DNA of 64,000 nt from NCBI GenBank assembly GCA_964555735.1, contig CAZKTS010000038.1:7574-71573 (forward strand), written 5' to 3'. Below, in pieces: positions 1-9,197 of the stretch. Numbering within the stretch: position 1 is the stretch's first letter; each line of letters starts with the position of its first letter. Origin of the DNA: CAZKTS01 sp964555735. GTDB lineage: Bacteria > Actinomycetota > Acidimicrobiia > IMCC26256 > PALSA-555. Below the pieces are notes generated by a model that was not told the origin of the DNA, searched no databases, and saw nothing but the letters and a program-made list of their open reading frames with translations. A program made the translations under genes and the position numbers.

Positions 1-555
1 TCCGACCCGATACGTGTCCGGGATCACCAGGCCGGCGACCACGGCCTCGCCGAGGCCCCACGCGGCCTCGATGAGGCACTCGTCGGCCCCGGTGATCGGA
101 TTCTTGGTGAACATCACGCCGGCCACGTCGGGGTCGAGCAGGGACTGGATGACCACACCGACGCTCGGGCGCGTGAACAGTCCGACTCGTTGGCGGTACG
201 TGATCGCGGAGTCGGAGTTGGCCGACCACCAGATCTCTGCCAACGCCGCGGGCACGTCGTCAGCGGTCGGCACGTTGAGCAACGTGAGGTGCTGACCGGC
301 GAAGCTCGCATCCGCGCCGTCCTCGTCGGCCGCCGACGAGCGGACCGCGAGGGGTGTCGGCAGATCGGCGATCGCGGCAGCCACGCGCGCGATGGCCTCG
401 GGGTCCTCCCCCGCCACGGCCTCGACCACCTCACCGGAGAGGGCGACACCGGGCGGCACCGGCAGACCATCGCGAATCGCCTCGCCCAGTCCGACCGCCT
501 TCGAACCGAAGAGGGTCGTGTCGCTCGCCTCGGCGAGCGGGACGACGTCCTTCAC
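1..555 (-). CDS. PEP/pyruvate-binding (ATP-grasp) domain protein, partial
   Basis: This is the N-terminal ~185 residues of a protein that runs off the left edge. It matches the nucleotide-binding domain of PEP synthase/PPDK: AVRSSAADEDG followed by ASFAGQ, then EAAWGLGEAVVAG. These proteins pass a phosphoryl group from ATP to a histidine on a swivelling domain; here that histidine domain is in the gene just upstream. The GTG start overlaps the upstream stop (GTGA), so the two are probably co-translated partners. The substrate cannot be told. The order (His-domain gene first, ATP-domain gene second) recalls the two subunits of phenylphosphate synthase and is reversed relative to one-chain PEP synthase. 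Confidence 0.85.
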   Translation of the reverse strand, partial: MKDVVPLAEASDTTLFGSKAVGLGEAIRDGLPVPPGVALSGEVVEAVAGEDPEAIARVAAAIADLPTPLAVRSSAADEDGADASFAGQHLTLLNVPTADDVPAALAEIWWSANSDSAITYRQRVGLFTRPSVGVVIQSLLDPDVAGVMFTKNPITGADECLIEAAWGLGEAVVAGLVIPDTYRVG

Positions 556-2189
556 CCCAGCACCGTCACTTCACCGGCCGTGCCGTCGACGCGCACGCGA
601 GCGCCGTCGGCGATGAGCTCGGTCGCCTCTCGGGTGCCCACCACACCCGGGATGCCGTACTCGCGCGCCACGATGGCGGAGTGCGAGAGGAGGCCGCCGT
701 TGTCGGTCACGATCGCCCCGAGCAGCGGCAGGAGGATGTTGAACGCCTCGGTCGTCGCCGGGGTGAGCAGTACGTCGCCCTGCTCGATCCGTTCGAACTC
801 AGCCGGTCCGGCGACCCGTCGCGCCGGGCCCTCGTAGACGCCGGGGCTCGCGGCGAGACCGCGCACGAGCTGCTCGTCGTGCTCGGCCTCGGAGCTCCCG
901 AAGAGCGACTCCAGGGTGATCCCGACCGCGCGCATCACGCGCGCGCTCGCCGGCGGGAGGCCCGAGGGGTCGGGCGGTGGCTGCGGCGGGTCGCCGATCG
1001 TCGCGGGCGCATCCTTCGCGGTGTGCGTCGCTCGATACTGCGCACGGGCGGCGAGCTCTTCCGCCGAGGGTCCGCCGGCGTCCGTGACCAGCGCGACCAT
1101 CTCGTCGAGACTCGCGTCGACCATGTGCTCCGGTGCATCGATGCGGCCCCGGCCCGCGACCCGACGCCCTGCCGCCAGCGCAGCCCGGCGCATCAGGCCC
1201 GAAGCCCAGATGTCGCTGTAGACACCCCGCTCGTCGCGCAGGCGGTAGGTGAGCCGCGCTTCGCCGAGCAGCTCGTCGAACTCGTCGCGATGCTCCTCGG
1301 GGACCTTGGCGCGCACGTCGTCGGTCGCGTCGCCGACGTCGGCACCGGTGAGGTCGCGTCCGGCCACGGCAACCCGGAGCGCGCGCAGCAGCGCGTCGGG
1401 CAGCTCGAGCGCGCCCGGCTCGGAGATGTCGAAGCCGTCGAGCGGGCGGAACCCGACCAGGTCCAGGTAGCCGTCGACTGCGGCGCCGGCCGGAGTGTCG
1501 AGGGAACGCAGGTCGGCGAGCACGAGGGCCGGGTCGCCATCGGACTCGAGCAGGGCCATGGCGGCGGCGTCGTCCGGCACGGTCGCCAGCAGCTGGTCGA
1601 GCTCCGACGAGCCGCCCGCCGAGACCGACGCCGAACCCCGCGTCAAGGTCAGCAGCTCGGCGTGGGGCATCCCGGTCCAGTCGCCGACGTGGGCGAGGAA
1701 GTCGCCGGTCGGGAGCATCGCCCCGGCCGTGTAGTGCATGTGCTGCCGCATCATTGCGGCGTGGTGGTCGCGACAGCGCGCGAGGTGCGCGGCAAGCTCG
1801 TCGTCGGAGAGGGCATCGGGGTCGACTGCCTGGATCTCGCGGTGCTTGGCGATCGACGCCGGCTTGACCTCCTCGTCCCATTCCCGCAGCTGCTCGCGCC
1901 AGAGCTTCTCGGCGAAGACCTGCTCGGCGCGCGCGAAGCGCTCCGGGATCTCGGCGTCGGGAGCCGGCTGCGGCTGGCCGTACGCGAAGCCGTTCACGTA
2001 CGACGTCTGAAGCCCATCGGTGAGGAGCCCGTAGTACCGGGCGAAGTCCTGGGTACCGAGCCGGAAGGCGGCGGGATGGGTCTCGGTCCAGTACTTCGTC
2101 ACCGGGCGAGGGAAGTGCACCGCGTCACGCGCCCACGGTCCCGGGCCCACCGGCTCGAACCGCAGCTCATCGGTTCCGCTGCCTGCCAT
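552..2189 (-). CDS. PEP-utilising enzyme, swivelling phosphohistidine domain protein
   Basis: 545 residues. The last ~80 are a PEP-utiliser mobile domain with the phospho-accepting histidine in GGLLSHSAIVARE. The first ~450 resemble the central substrate-binding part of rifampicin phosphotransferase or phenylphosphate-synthase-like proteins rather than a PEP-binding TIM barrel. It has no ATP-grasp domain of its own; that is supplied by the following gene, which starts inside its stop codon. Together they probably phosphorylate a small molecule using ATP. A drug phosphotransferase, a phenol-type activation enzyme or a PEP-synthase-like role are all possible. The start is ATG. Confidence 0.8.
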   Translation of the reverse strand: MAGSGTDELRFEPVGPGPWARDAVHFPRPVTKYWTETHPAAFRLGTQDFARYYGLLTDGLQTSYVNGFAYGQPQPAPDAEIPERFARAEQVFAEKLWREQLREWDEEVKPASIAKHREIQAVDPDALSDDELAAHLARCRDHHAAMMRQHMHYTAGAMLPTGDFLAHVGDWTGMPHAELLTLTRGSASVSAGGSSELDQLLATVPDDAAAMALLESDGDPALVLADLRSLDTPAGAAVDGYLDLVGFRPLDGFDISEPGALELPDALLRALRVAVAGRDLTGADVGDATDDVRAKVPEEHRDEFDELLGEARLTYRLRDERGVYSDIWASGLMRRAALAAGRRVAGRGRIDAPEHMVDASLDEMVALVTDAGGPSAEELAARAQYRATHTAKDAPATIGDPPQPPPDPSGLPPASARVMRAVGITLESLFGSSEAEHDEQLVRGLAASPGVYEGPARRVAGPAEFERIEQGDVLLTPATTEAFNILLPLLGAIVTDNGGLLSHSAIVAREYGIPGVVGTREATELIADGARVRVDGTAGEVTVLG

Positions 2190-2271
2190 CGCCGTACTCC
2201 CTCATCGCGGGTGCCGCCCGGGAACCGGGCGATTCTCCGACGCCGCGCCGGTCGGCGCAAGGTGAGCGGCC

Positions 2272-2817
2272 TCAGCCGCTGACGACGGTGGCGGCCAACG
2301 CGACCCGATGGTCCTTCGTCCATGGTGGTCCCAGCCGCGCTCGCGGGCCATCGAGGACGTCCGTGGCGCGGTCACCGAGGATCGCCGTCGCGTCGGCGAT
2401 CACGCGCTTCGCGTCATAGAAGTGGAGATGCCACCCCCGCGAGCGCGCGAGGTCGGCGAGCACCCGGCGGTACATGATCGCGTCGGCGCGCGCCTCGTAG
2501 GGCGAACGCCGCTGCACCGCGATGTCGTCGGGGAAGTCGGCCGGCCAGGTCCGCAGCGAGATGGACACGATCGGTCCGGGAAGCGCTCGGCCGAGCTCGT
2601 CGAACGCCGCCGCGCTCGCACGCGCGATCGACGCCCGCACGTCGGCCACGAGCGCAGCCGTCGCGGCGACGTCGAGCCGCTTGCTCTCGTAGTGGATGGG
2701 CGCCGCAGTCACGCCCGGCTCCACCAGCTCCATCCGGCGCCGGTCGACGACCTCGTGCTCGTCCGACGCGGTGACCGCGACCGCCCACCCGAAGTGATCC
2801 GCGATGCCGAGGCGCAC
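2272..2817 (-). CDS. Conserved hypothetical protein
   Basis: 181 residues, starting MRLGIADHFGWAVAV. I do not recognise a named family. It has a short beta-rich N-terminus, a helical middle and a PPWTKDHRVALAA segment near the end; an RNase-H-like fold is only a guess. There is no signal peptide or membrane segment. It is transcribed in the same direction as the PEP-utilising pair but is separated from it by about 80 bases. Codon use matches its neighbours, so it looks like a real gene. Confidence 0.7.
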   Translation of the reverse strand: MRLGIADHFGWAVAVTASDEHEVVDRRRMELVEPGVTAAPIHYESKRLDVAATAALVADVRASIARASAAAFDELGRALPGPIVSISLRTWPADFPDDIAVQRRSPYEARADAIMYRRVLADLARSRGWHLHFYDAKRVIADATAILGDRATDVLDGPRARLGPPWTKDHRVALAATVVSG

Positions 2818-2891
2818 ACGCCGATCATCCCGCTCGGCTGCCGTGGCTCGCCACCTACGATCCGGTGCAGGCCCAACCCCGGAGGTCGACC

Positions 2892-3002
2892 ATGCTCGCC
2901 CACATCACCCTCGACGAGGTGCCGTTCCTCCTCGTGCTCGTCGCCGTCGCGTTCGTGAGCGGTGGCGTGGCGTTCATGCTCGGGCGGCGCAGCGCTCGCT
3001 GA
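2892..3002 (+). CDS. Small single-pass membrane protein (36 aa)
   Basis: A 36-residue frame with a GGAGG Shine-Dalgarno six bases before its ATG. After a short polar start it is one hydrophobic helix (residues about 10-29) followed by RRSAR, so the basic end should stay in the cytoplasm. It lies in an otherwise empty gap and converges on the phosphatase gene. The good ribosome site, G/C-ending codons and membrane-like composition argue that it is real. Its function is unknown. Confidence 0.6.
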   Translation: MLAHITLDEVPFLLVLVAVAFVSGGVAFMLGRRSAR

Positions 3003-3010
3003 GCGCGCGG

Positions 3011-4510
3011 TCAGGCGCCCTCGACCACCTCCGGCCGGCCGTGCTCGACGGCCCAGCGGGCGCCGAGCTCCTCGTGTGCAGACGGCTCGAGCACCGTGTC
3101 CACGAACCACCACTCCGCCTGGACGCGCTCGCGGTCCACGTCGACGACGACGTAGCCGTTGCTGTCGAGCTCGCACCACTTCCAGTGCGGGAGGACCTCG
3201 ACGGCCTCGCGCTCCAGCGCGAGCGACCGCTCGTCCCGGCGGGGCCAGCCCATCTTGTCGTCGATGTTCATCGACGTGAGGCTCGAGGTCACGAACTCGA
3301 CCGCGACCGGCGCATCACCCGCAATCGTGTCCTCGTGCAGCTCGAGCGCGATCGCGACGTGCACGTCGCCGCTGAGCACGACGACGTTGCGCATGCCGTG
3401 ATCGCGCAGGTGCCGGAGCAGGGTGGAGCGCTCGACCGGGTAGCCGTCCCACTGGTCCGGGTCCGGGCCGACGCCTCCGTCGCCCAGGAGCCGAAGCTCG
3501 TCGAGCGCAGGACGGATCGACGCCGGCAGGTGGTCGGACCACGTGTGACCCATCACCGATGCGTTGCCGAGCAGCCGCCAGTGCGCGGTCGAGTCGTCGA
3601 ACGCGCGCAGCAACCACTCCCGCTGCTCGGTCCCGAGCTGGGACCGGTCCGGCTCGTACATCGCGGGCGGAGGCACCGGTTCGTCTCGGCGGCTCCGCGT
3701 GTCGATGAGGAACAGCTCGGCGAGATCGCCGACCTCGACGCTGCGGAACACCCGCGTCGGGTCGGTGGGATCCGGCCGGCGGTACGGCTGCCACTCCCAG
3801 CGCGCGCGAAAGCCCGCAGCCTTCCGATCGGCGAACGCGCCCATCGCCTCGGTGTGCCACGACGAGCCGTCGCGCCAGGTGCCGTCGGCGAACTCGTGGT
3901 CATCCAGGGTCGCGATGACGGGGTGACGCAGATGCAACGCCTGGACGTCCGGGTCACACCGGTACTGGGCGTAGCGCCGCCGGTAGTCGTCGAGCGTCAC
4001 GCATTCGTGGAGCGGATCGAACGGACGCCCGATGTCGGGTGGCTGGGGCGCGCCCGGGGGCAGCACGTTCGGCGTCTCGTAGATGTAGTCGCCGAGGTGC
4101 AGCAGGAAGGCGATGTCGTCGCGCGCCGCGATCCGCGCGTAGGCGTTGAAGAAGCCGGCGTTGTAGCTGGCGCACGATGCGACCGCGAAACGCACGTGCT
4201 CCGCCCCCGTTGCGGGCAGGGTTCGGGTTCGGCCCACCGGCGACGATTCGCCGTTCGCCTCGAACGCGTAGAAATACGTCGTCGCCGGCTCGAGACCGTC
4301 GGCATCGACGTGGACGGTCTGGTCCGCGTCCGGCGCGGAGGTCGTGGAGCCACTCGCAACGACGTCGCGCATCGATTGGTCGCGCGCCACCCGCCAGGTG
4401 ACCTCGACCGGCTCGTCCGGGCCGACGGTCAGCCTCGTCCACAGGACCACGCGGTCCTGGAGCGGATCCCCGCTGGCCACGGAGTGGCGGAACTGGCCGT
4501 CGGTCCCCAC
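3011..4510 (-). CDS. phoD: PhoD-like alkaline phosphatase
   Basis: About 499 residues with the metallophosphatase layout of PhoD: an N-terminal beta-sandwich (HSVASGDPLQDRVVLWTRL), then the catalytic domain with SCASYNAGFFNAY, HLGDYIYE, LDDHEF and SGDVHVA. These supply metal ligands (Asp, Asn, His) for phosphodiester and monoester hydrolysis. PhoD enzymes are usually exported by Tat, but no signal peptide is visible from the GTG start chosen, and in-frame extension upstream reads as antisense of the neighbouring gene. It is divergent from the APH-like gene. Cytoplasmic location, or an N-terminus missed by me, are both possible. Confidence 0.88.
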   Translation of the reverse strand: MGTDGQFRHSVASGDPLQDRVVLWTRLTVGPDEPVEVTWRVARDQSMRDVVASGSTTSAPDADQTVHVDADGLEPATTYFYAFEANGESSPVGRTRTLPATGAEHVRFAVASCASYNAGFFNAYARIAARDDIAFLLHLGDYIYETPNVLPPGAPQPPDIGRPFDPLHECVTLDDYRRRYAQYRCDPDVQALHLRHPVIATLDDHEFADGTWRDGSSWHTEAMGAFADRKAAGFRARWEWQPYRRPDPTDPTRVFRSVEVGDLAELFLIDTRSRRDEPVPPPAMYEPDRSQLGTEQREWLLRAFDDSTAHWRLLGNASVMGHTWSDHLPASIRPALDELRLLGDGGVGPDPDQWDGYPVERSTLLRHLRDHGMRNVVVLSGDVHVAIALELHEDTIAGDAPVAVEFVTSSLTSMNIDDKMGWPRRDERSLALEREAVEVLPHWKWCELDSNGYVVVDVDRERVQAEWWFVDTVLEPSAHEELGARWAVEHGRPEVVEGA

Positions 4511-4615
4511 GCGCGCTCTCCTCGTCGGCGTGCTCGACCGCGGCGCCCGCGATCGTGCCGGGTACCGTACGTCGCCCTGCCCGCACCGCCTGCCGACCGG
4601 GGGACGACGGCGCCG

Positions 4616-5635
4616 ATGCCCACGACCGACGAGACGCTCGCCGACGGCCTGGCGCGGTGGCTCGCCCGCCACCTCGGTGTCAGCCGCGTCGTCGTGGACG
4701 AGCTCGAGCGACCGTCGGCCGGGTACGCAAGCTTCACGCTGCTGTTCCGCGCCCGAACGGAGGAGGCCACCCCGCGCACGCTCCACCTCGTCCTGCGGAT
4801 GGGTCCGTCGCCGGCCGGGCTCTTCGCCGACTACGACCTGGTCGCGCAGCACGCCGCGCAGGGAGCGGCGGCGGCCGCGGGCGTCCCGGTCGCGACACCG
4901 ATCGTGGAGTCGGACCCGGCGTGGCTCGGTGCGCCGTTCATGCTCATGCCGCGCGTCGACGGCCACATCCTCGGCGAGGTCACCGTCCTCGACCCCTGGC
5001 TGAGCGCCCTCTCGCCCGGCGAGCGGGCCGAGCTCCACGAGCACTTCGTCGCTGCGCTCGGGCGGATCCATGCGGCCCCCACCGAGATCGCGGCCGCGGG
5101 CGGGGTTCCCGTGCGCGACGAGCACGCGGAGTTCACCTACTGGGAGGAGTACCTCCAGTGGTCGTCCGGAGGTGCGCCGGTGCCGACCATCGCCGGTGCG
5201 CTCCGCTGGTGCCGGGAGCACGCGCCGCACCATCGGGAGCCGGGCTCACTCTGCTGGGGTGACGTTCGCCTGGGCAACGTCGTGTTCGGGGACGACCGGC
5301 GCCCCCTCGCGGTCCTCGACTGGGACATGGCGTCCATCGGGGCGCGTGCGCACGACGTCGCGTGGTACACGACGCTCACCGCAACCATGACGACGCTGCT
5401 CGGCAGGAGCGTCGATGGCTTCCCCGACCGCGACGGCACCATCGCCCAGTACGAGCAGCTCACCGGGTGCGCGCTGCCCGACCTCGAGTGGTACGAAACG
5501 TTCGCGCTCGTGCGCAGCACTGCGATCATGACGCGCATCGGCTACCTCGCGATCGCCGCAGGAGAACGGCCGACGATGCCGATCGACGACAACCCTCTCC
5601 TCGACATCCTCCGAGACCGGACCGGGGCCACGTGA
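4616..5635 (+). CDS. Phosphotransferase family protein (APH / ACAD10-type kinase)
   Basis: 339 residues with the aminoglycoside-phosphotransferase fold: a kinase N-lobe, then LCWGDVRLGNVVF (catalytic Asp and Asn) and LDWDMASIG (metal-binding Asp). The WGDxRxGN form is common in APH proteins linked to acyl-CoA metabolism rather than antibiotic resistance; ACAD10/11 relatives phosphorylate hydroxyacyl-CoAs. Its stop overlaps the start of an acyl-CoA ligase, which supports a catabolic role. The ATG at 4616 is preferred; the longer upstream frame is antisense to phoD. Confidence 0.85.
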   Translation: MPTTDETLADGLARWLARHLGVSRVVVDELERPSAGYASFTLLFRARTEEATPRTLHLVLRMGPSPAGLFADYDLVAQHAAQGAAAAAGVPVATPIVESDPAWLGAPFMLMPRVDGHILGEVTVLDPWLSALSPGERAELHEHFVAALGRIHAAPTEIAAAGGVPVRDEHAEFTYWEEYLQWSSGGAPVPTIAGALRWCREHAPHHREPGSLCWGDVRLGNVVFGDDRRPLAVLDWDMASIGARAHDVAWYTTLTATMTTLLGRSVDGFPDRDGTIAQYEQLTGCALPDLEWYETFALVRSTAIMTRIGYLAIAAGERPTMPIDDNPLLDILRDRTGAT

Positions 5636-7281
5636 CCGACGATCAGCCGGGCACCGTCGTCGAGCTCCTCGATCGGCGCGCCGACGACGACACAATCGGC
5701 ATCGTCATCGACGACCGCACCTGGACCTGGCGCGAGGTGGTCGCCGAGAGCTCACGATGGTCGGCCGCCATCGAGTCGCTGCGACCCATGAGCGGCCCGT
5801 TCCACCTCGGGGTGCTGCTCGGGAACGTTCCCGAGTACCTCTTCGCTCTCTTCGGCGCGGCTCGCGTCGGCGCGGTCGTCGTCGGCATCAACGAGACGCG
5901 ACGCGGCGAGGAGCTCGCCCGCGACATCCGCCACACCGACTGCGCCGCAGTGCTCACCGACGCTTCGCACGCGCCGCTGCTCGCCGGGCTCGATCTCGGC
6001 GACACACCGGTGCTCGACGTGGCGGACGACAGCTGGCAACGCCGGCTCGACGGCCCTGCCCCACCCCGCCTGCCGGCACTCTCGCCGGACGACGTCTTCA
6101 TCCTCATCTTCACGTCCGGATCCACGAGCGCACCGAAGGCCGTGCAGCTGTCGCACGGGCGCGCGGCCCGGATCGCGAACGCGACGATGTTCACCGACGA
6201 CGACGTCCTCTACTGCGCGATGCCGTTGTTCCACGGCAACGCGCTCAACGCGATCGTCTTTCCGGCGCTCGCCTCCGGGGCCACGGTCGCGCTGCGCGAG
6301 CGCTACTCCGCATCGCAGTTCATGCCCGACGTCCGCCGCTACGGCGCGACCTTCTTCAGCACGGTCGGTCGTGCCCTCGCGTACATCCTTGCCACACCAG
6401 CGTCGCCCGACGACCGAGACCACCGGGTCAAGTACGCGCTCGCACCGGAGTCTTCGCCCCGCGACATGCGCGCGTTCAAGCAGCGCTTCGGCATCCTGTG
6501 CGTCTCGGGCTACGGCTCGAGCGAGAACGTGATCATCATGGTGCCTCAGCCCGGCCTGCCCAAGGAGGCGCTGGGCGTACCGCAGGCGGGACTGGACGCC
6601 GCGATCGTCGATCCCGAGACCGGCGAGGAGCGCGCGCTCGCGCGCTTCGACGACGACGGCCGCCTCCTCAATGGAGCCGAGGCGATCGGCGAGATCGTCG
6701 GACGCAACGTCGTCGACCGGTTCGAGGGGTACTACAACAACCCGGAGGCAGAGGCCGAGCGCACCCGCAACGGGTGGTACTGGTCCGGCGACCTGGGGTA
6801 CCGCGACGAGGCCGGCGTCTTCTTCTTCGCCGGGCGGTCCGGCGAGTGGCTGCGCGTCGACTCCGAGAACTTCGCCACCGCGCCGGTGGAGCGGATCCTC
6901 GGCCGCTTCCCCGGCGCGAGCGGCGTCGCGGTCTTCGCCGTGCCGGACTCCCGCACCGCCGACGACCAGGTCATGGCCGCCCTCGAGCTCGAAGCGGGAG
7001 TCGCGTTCGACCCCGACGCCTTCGGACGCTTCGTGGCCGAGCAACCTGACCTCGGTACCAAGTGGGCGCCGCGCTACGTGCGGATCACGACGCTGCCCGT
7101 CGGGGCCACCAACAAGATCGACAAGCGTCCGCTGCGCGCCGAGCGCTGGTTCACCGACGACCCTCTCTACTGGCGACCCGGCCCGGAGCCGGCCTACCGG
7201 CGCTTCACGACCGACGACCTCGCCGCGCTCGAGGCGGCCTTCGCCGACGCCGGTCGTCCGGACGCCATGAGCCGACCCTGA
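5632..7281 (+). CDS. AMP-dependent acyl-CoA synthetase / ligase
   Basis: 549 residues of the ANL superfamily. It shows the AMP-binding P-loop (FTSGSTSAPKAVQLSH), YGSSEN, the hinge region YWSGDLGYRDE and the C-terminal lysine motif NKIDKRPLRAERW. It should activate a carboxylic acid to its acyl-CoA through an acyl-adenylate. The GTG start lies in the stop of the APH-like gene (GTGA), so the two are translationally coupled and probably act on the same compound. Its TGA abuts the stop of the GH15 gene on the other strand with no gap. The substrate is not predictable; a FadD or aromatic acid ligase role is plausible. Confidence 0.9.
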   Translation: MTDDQPGTVVELLDRRADDDTIGIVIDDRTWTWREVVAESSRWSAAIESLRPMSGPFHLGVLLGNVPEYLFALFGAARVGAVVVGINETRRGEELARDIRHTDCAAVLTDASHAPLLAGLDLGDTPVLDVADDSWQRRLDGPAPPRLPALSPDDVFILIFTSGSTSAPKAVQLSHGRAARIANATMFTDDDVLYCAMPLFHGNALNAIVFPALASGATVALRERYSASQFMPDVRRYGATFFSTVGRALAYILATPASPDDRDHRVKYALAPESSPRDMRAFKQRFGILCVSGYGSSENVIIMVPQPGLPKEALGVPQAGLDAAIVDPETGEERALARFDDDGRLLNGAEAIGEIVGRNVVDRFEGYYNNPEAEAERTRNGWYWSGDLGYRDEAGVFFFAGRSGEWLRVDSENFATAPVERILGRFPGASGVAVFAVPDSRTADDQVMAALELEAGVAFDPDAFGRFVAEQPDLGTKWAPRYVRITTLPVGATNKIDKRPLRAERWFTDDPLYWRPGPEPAYRRFTTDDLAALEAAFADAGRPDAMSRP

Positions 7282-9108
7282 TCAACCGGCGTCCCGTCGG
7301 CGCTCGGCCTCCGAGATCGCCCACGCCGCGTTCACCAGGCCGATGTGACTGAACGCCTGGGGGAAGTTGCCGAGGAGCTCGCCGGTCTCGGCATCGACCT
7401 CCTCGGCGAGCAGCCCGACGTCGTTGGCGAACCCGAGCGCCCGCTCGAACACCGTGCGCGCCCGATCGGGCTGGTCGGCGAGGGCCAGCGCGTGGGCGAG
7501 CCAGAACGTGCAGAGGAGAAAGGTGCCCTCCTCGCCCTCGAGGCCGTCTTCGGCGAGATACCGGTAGACGAGCCCATGGTCGTCGGTGAGCCGAGCCTCG
7601 GTCGCGTCGATGGTGGCGAGGATCCGCGGGTCGTCGGCCGGAAGGAATCCCACGAGCGCCATCATCAGGTTCGACGCGTCCAGGTCGTCAGACCCGAAGG
7701 ACTGCGCAAACGCGCCCGCCGCCTCGCTCCACCCACTGGTCACGATGGCGTCGAAGATCTCGCGCTGCACGGCCTTCCAGTCGGCCACCCGGTCGACGGC
7801 GTCGAGCCGCTCGGCCAGCGCGATCCCGCGCTCGAGGGCGACCCAGCACATCAGCTTCGAGTACACGAAGTCGCGAGGCTCGCCGCGCACCTCCCAGATC
7901 CCCTGGTCGCGCTCGGTCCAGCGCTGCGCGGCCGCATCGACCAGGCTGACGAAGAAGGCCTTCGTGTGCGGCGCGAGATCGTCGAACTGGTCCGACAGCC
8001 GATACACCGAGTTCATGAGCTCGCCGTAGACGTCGAGCTGACGTTGGCTCCACGCACCGTTCCCGACACGCACCGGGGCGCTGTTGCGCCATCCCGGAAG
8101 GTGCGGCAGCTCGCGCTCGGTGAGGTCGTGCTCGCCGCCGATGCCGAACATGATCTGGAGGTCGTTCCCGCGTCCGACCGACGCGGCCGCGGACGTCGTC
8201 ATGTACTCGAAGAACTCGTCGACCTCGTCCGGACATGCGGCGACCCACAGCGCCTCGATCGTGAAGCTGGCGTCGCGCACCCACGAGTACCGGTAGTCCC
8301 AGTTCCGCTCGCCACCTTCGGTCTCCGGCAGCGACGTCGTCGCCGCCGCGCAGATCGCGCCCGTCGGCTGGAACGAGAGCGCCTGCAGCACGCGGCCGCT
8401 CTGGTGCACCGCCTCGCGCCACGGTCCCTCGTACGCCTGGTGCAGCTCCGACCACGACTGCCAGGCCGCGATCGTGTCGTCGAGGCGCTCGCTGATCTCG
8501 TCTTGGCTCCAGACCCTCGGCACCTCGCGCTGCGCACGCATGGCGTGGTGCAGCGCGAACCCCACGCTCGCCCCCGCCGTCAGCGTCGTGTGCGCGCGGA
8601 CGCCTGCGTCGGCGATCTCCATGCCGTCGGGACCCGACAGCACGAGCAGGTCCGCGCCACCGGCGACGTGCACGCCGCCGTCGATCGCCGAGAGCAGCGG
8701 GACCACGAGGCCGTACTCGGGCCGGGGCACGAGCTCCATCTCCAGGCCGACCTCGCCCTCGATGCAGGCGGCCCGACGCACCAGCAGATGCGGGGCACCG
8801 TCGCCGAGCTCGTGCCCGCGGTTGCCCTCGCCCATCACCAGCGCGTCCTCGACCTCCAGCACCCCCGTCGGCGTGCGGAAGGTGGTCGCCAGGATCATGG
8901 TGCGATCGAGGTAGCGGCGGGAGACCTCCGTCGCACCGACCGCGCGGACGGACCAATGGCCGGCGTCGTCGCCCAGGAGCCGCCCGAGGACCGAGCCGGC
9001 ATCGAAGCGAGGCATGCAGAGCCAGTCGATCGAACCGTCGCGGCTCACGAGCGCGGCCGTGTGGCGGTCCGAGAGGAGCGCGTAGTCGGCGATCGGGGTC
9101 GTGCTCAC
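7282..9108 (-). CDS. Glycoside hydrolase family 15 protein (trehalase/glucoamylase type)
   Basis: 608 residues: an N-terminal beta-sandwich (ALLSDRHTAALVSRDGSIDW) and an alpha6/alpha6 barrel with NWDYRYSWVRDASF, GIWEVRGEPRDFVYSK and GTFLLCTFWLAHAL, the conserved segments that carry the acidic catalytic residues of GH15. The family hydrolyses alpha-glucosidic bonds; in actinobacteria, cytoplasmic members without a signal peptide, like this one, are often trehalases. The length is typical. It is monocistronic and faces the lipoprotein gene across about 90 bases. Confidence 0.9.
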   Translation of the reverse strand: MSTTPIADYALLSDRHTAALVSRDGSIDWLCMPRFDAGSVLGRLLGDDAGHWSVRAVGATEVSRRYLDRTMILATTFRTPTGVLEVEDALVMGEGNRGHELGDGAPHLLVRRAACIEGEVGLEMELVPRPEYGLVVPLLSAIDGGVHVAGGADLLVLSGPDGMEIADAGVRAHTTLTAGASVGFALHHAMRAQREVPRVWSQDEISERLDDTIAAWQSWSELHQAYEGPWREAVHQSGRVLQALSFQPTGAICAAATTSLPETEGGERNWDYRYSWVRDASFTIEALWVAACPDEVDEFFEYMTTSAAASVGRGNDLQIMFGIGGEHDLTERELPHLPGWRNSAPVRVGNGAWSQRQLDVYGELMNSVYRLSDQFDDLAPHTKAFFVSLVDAAAQRWTERDQGIWEVRGEPRDFVYSKLMCWVALERGIALAERLDAVDRVADWKAVQREIFDAIVTSGWSEAAGAFAQSFGSDDLDASNLMMALVGFLPADDPRILATIDATEARLTDDHGLVYRYLAEDGLEGEEGTFLLCTFWLAHALALADQPDRARTVFERALGFANDVGLLAEEVDAETGELLGNFPQAFSHIGLVNAAWAISEAERRRDAG

Positions 9109-9197
9109 AGGGCCTCCACGGCGTCGATCCTTGCATCGCGGTGCTCGACGAGCGCCGGGCGCCCGCGTGACGCGCCGGATTCCGACATGATGGGGCG

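Noticed and set aside
354..2282. 642-codon plus-strand frame
   Set aside because: Antisense to the PEP-utilising gene, which has clear motifs.
2804..4615. Upstream two-thirds of the 943-codon frame leading into the APH-like gene
   Set aside because: It is antisense to phoD; only the part from ATG 4616 has a domain.
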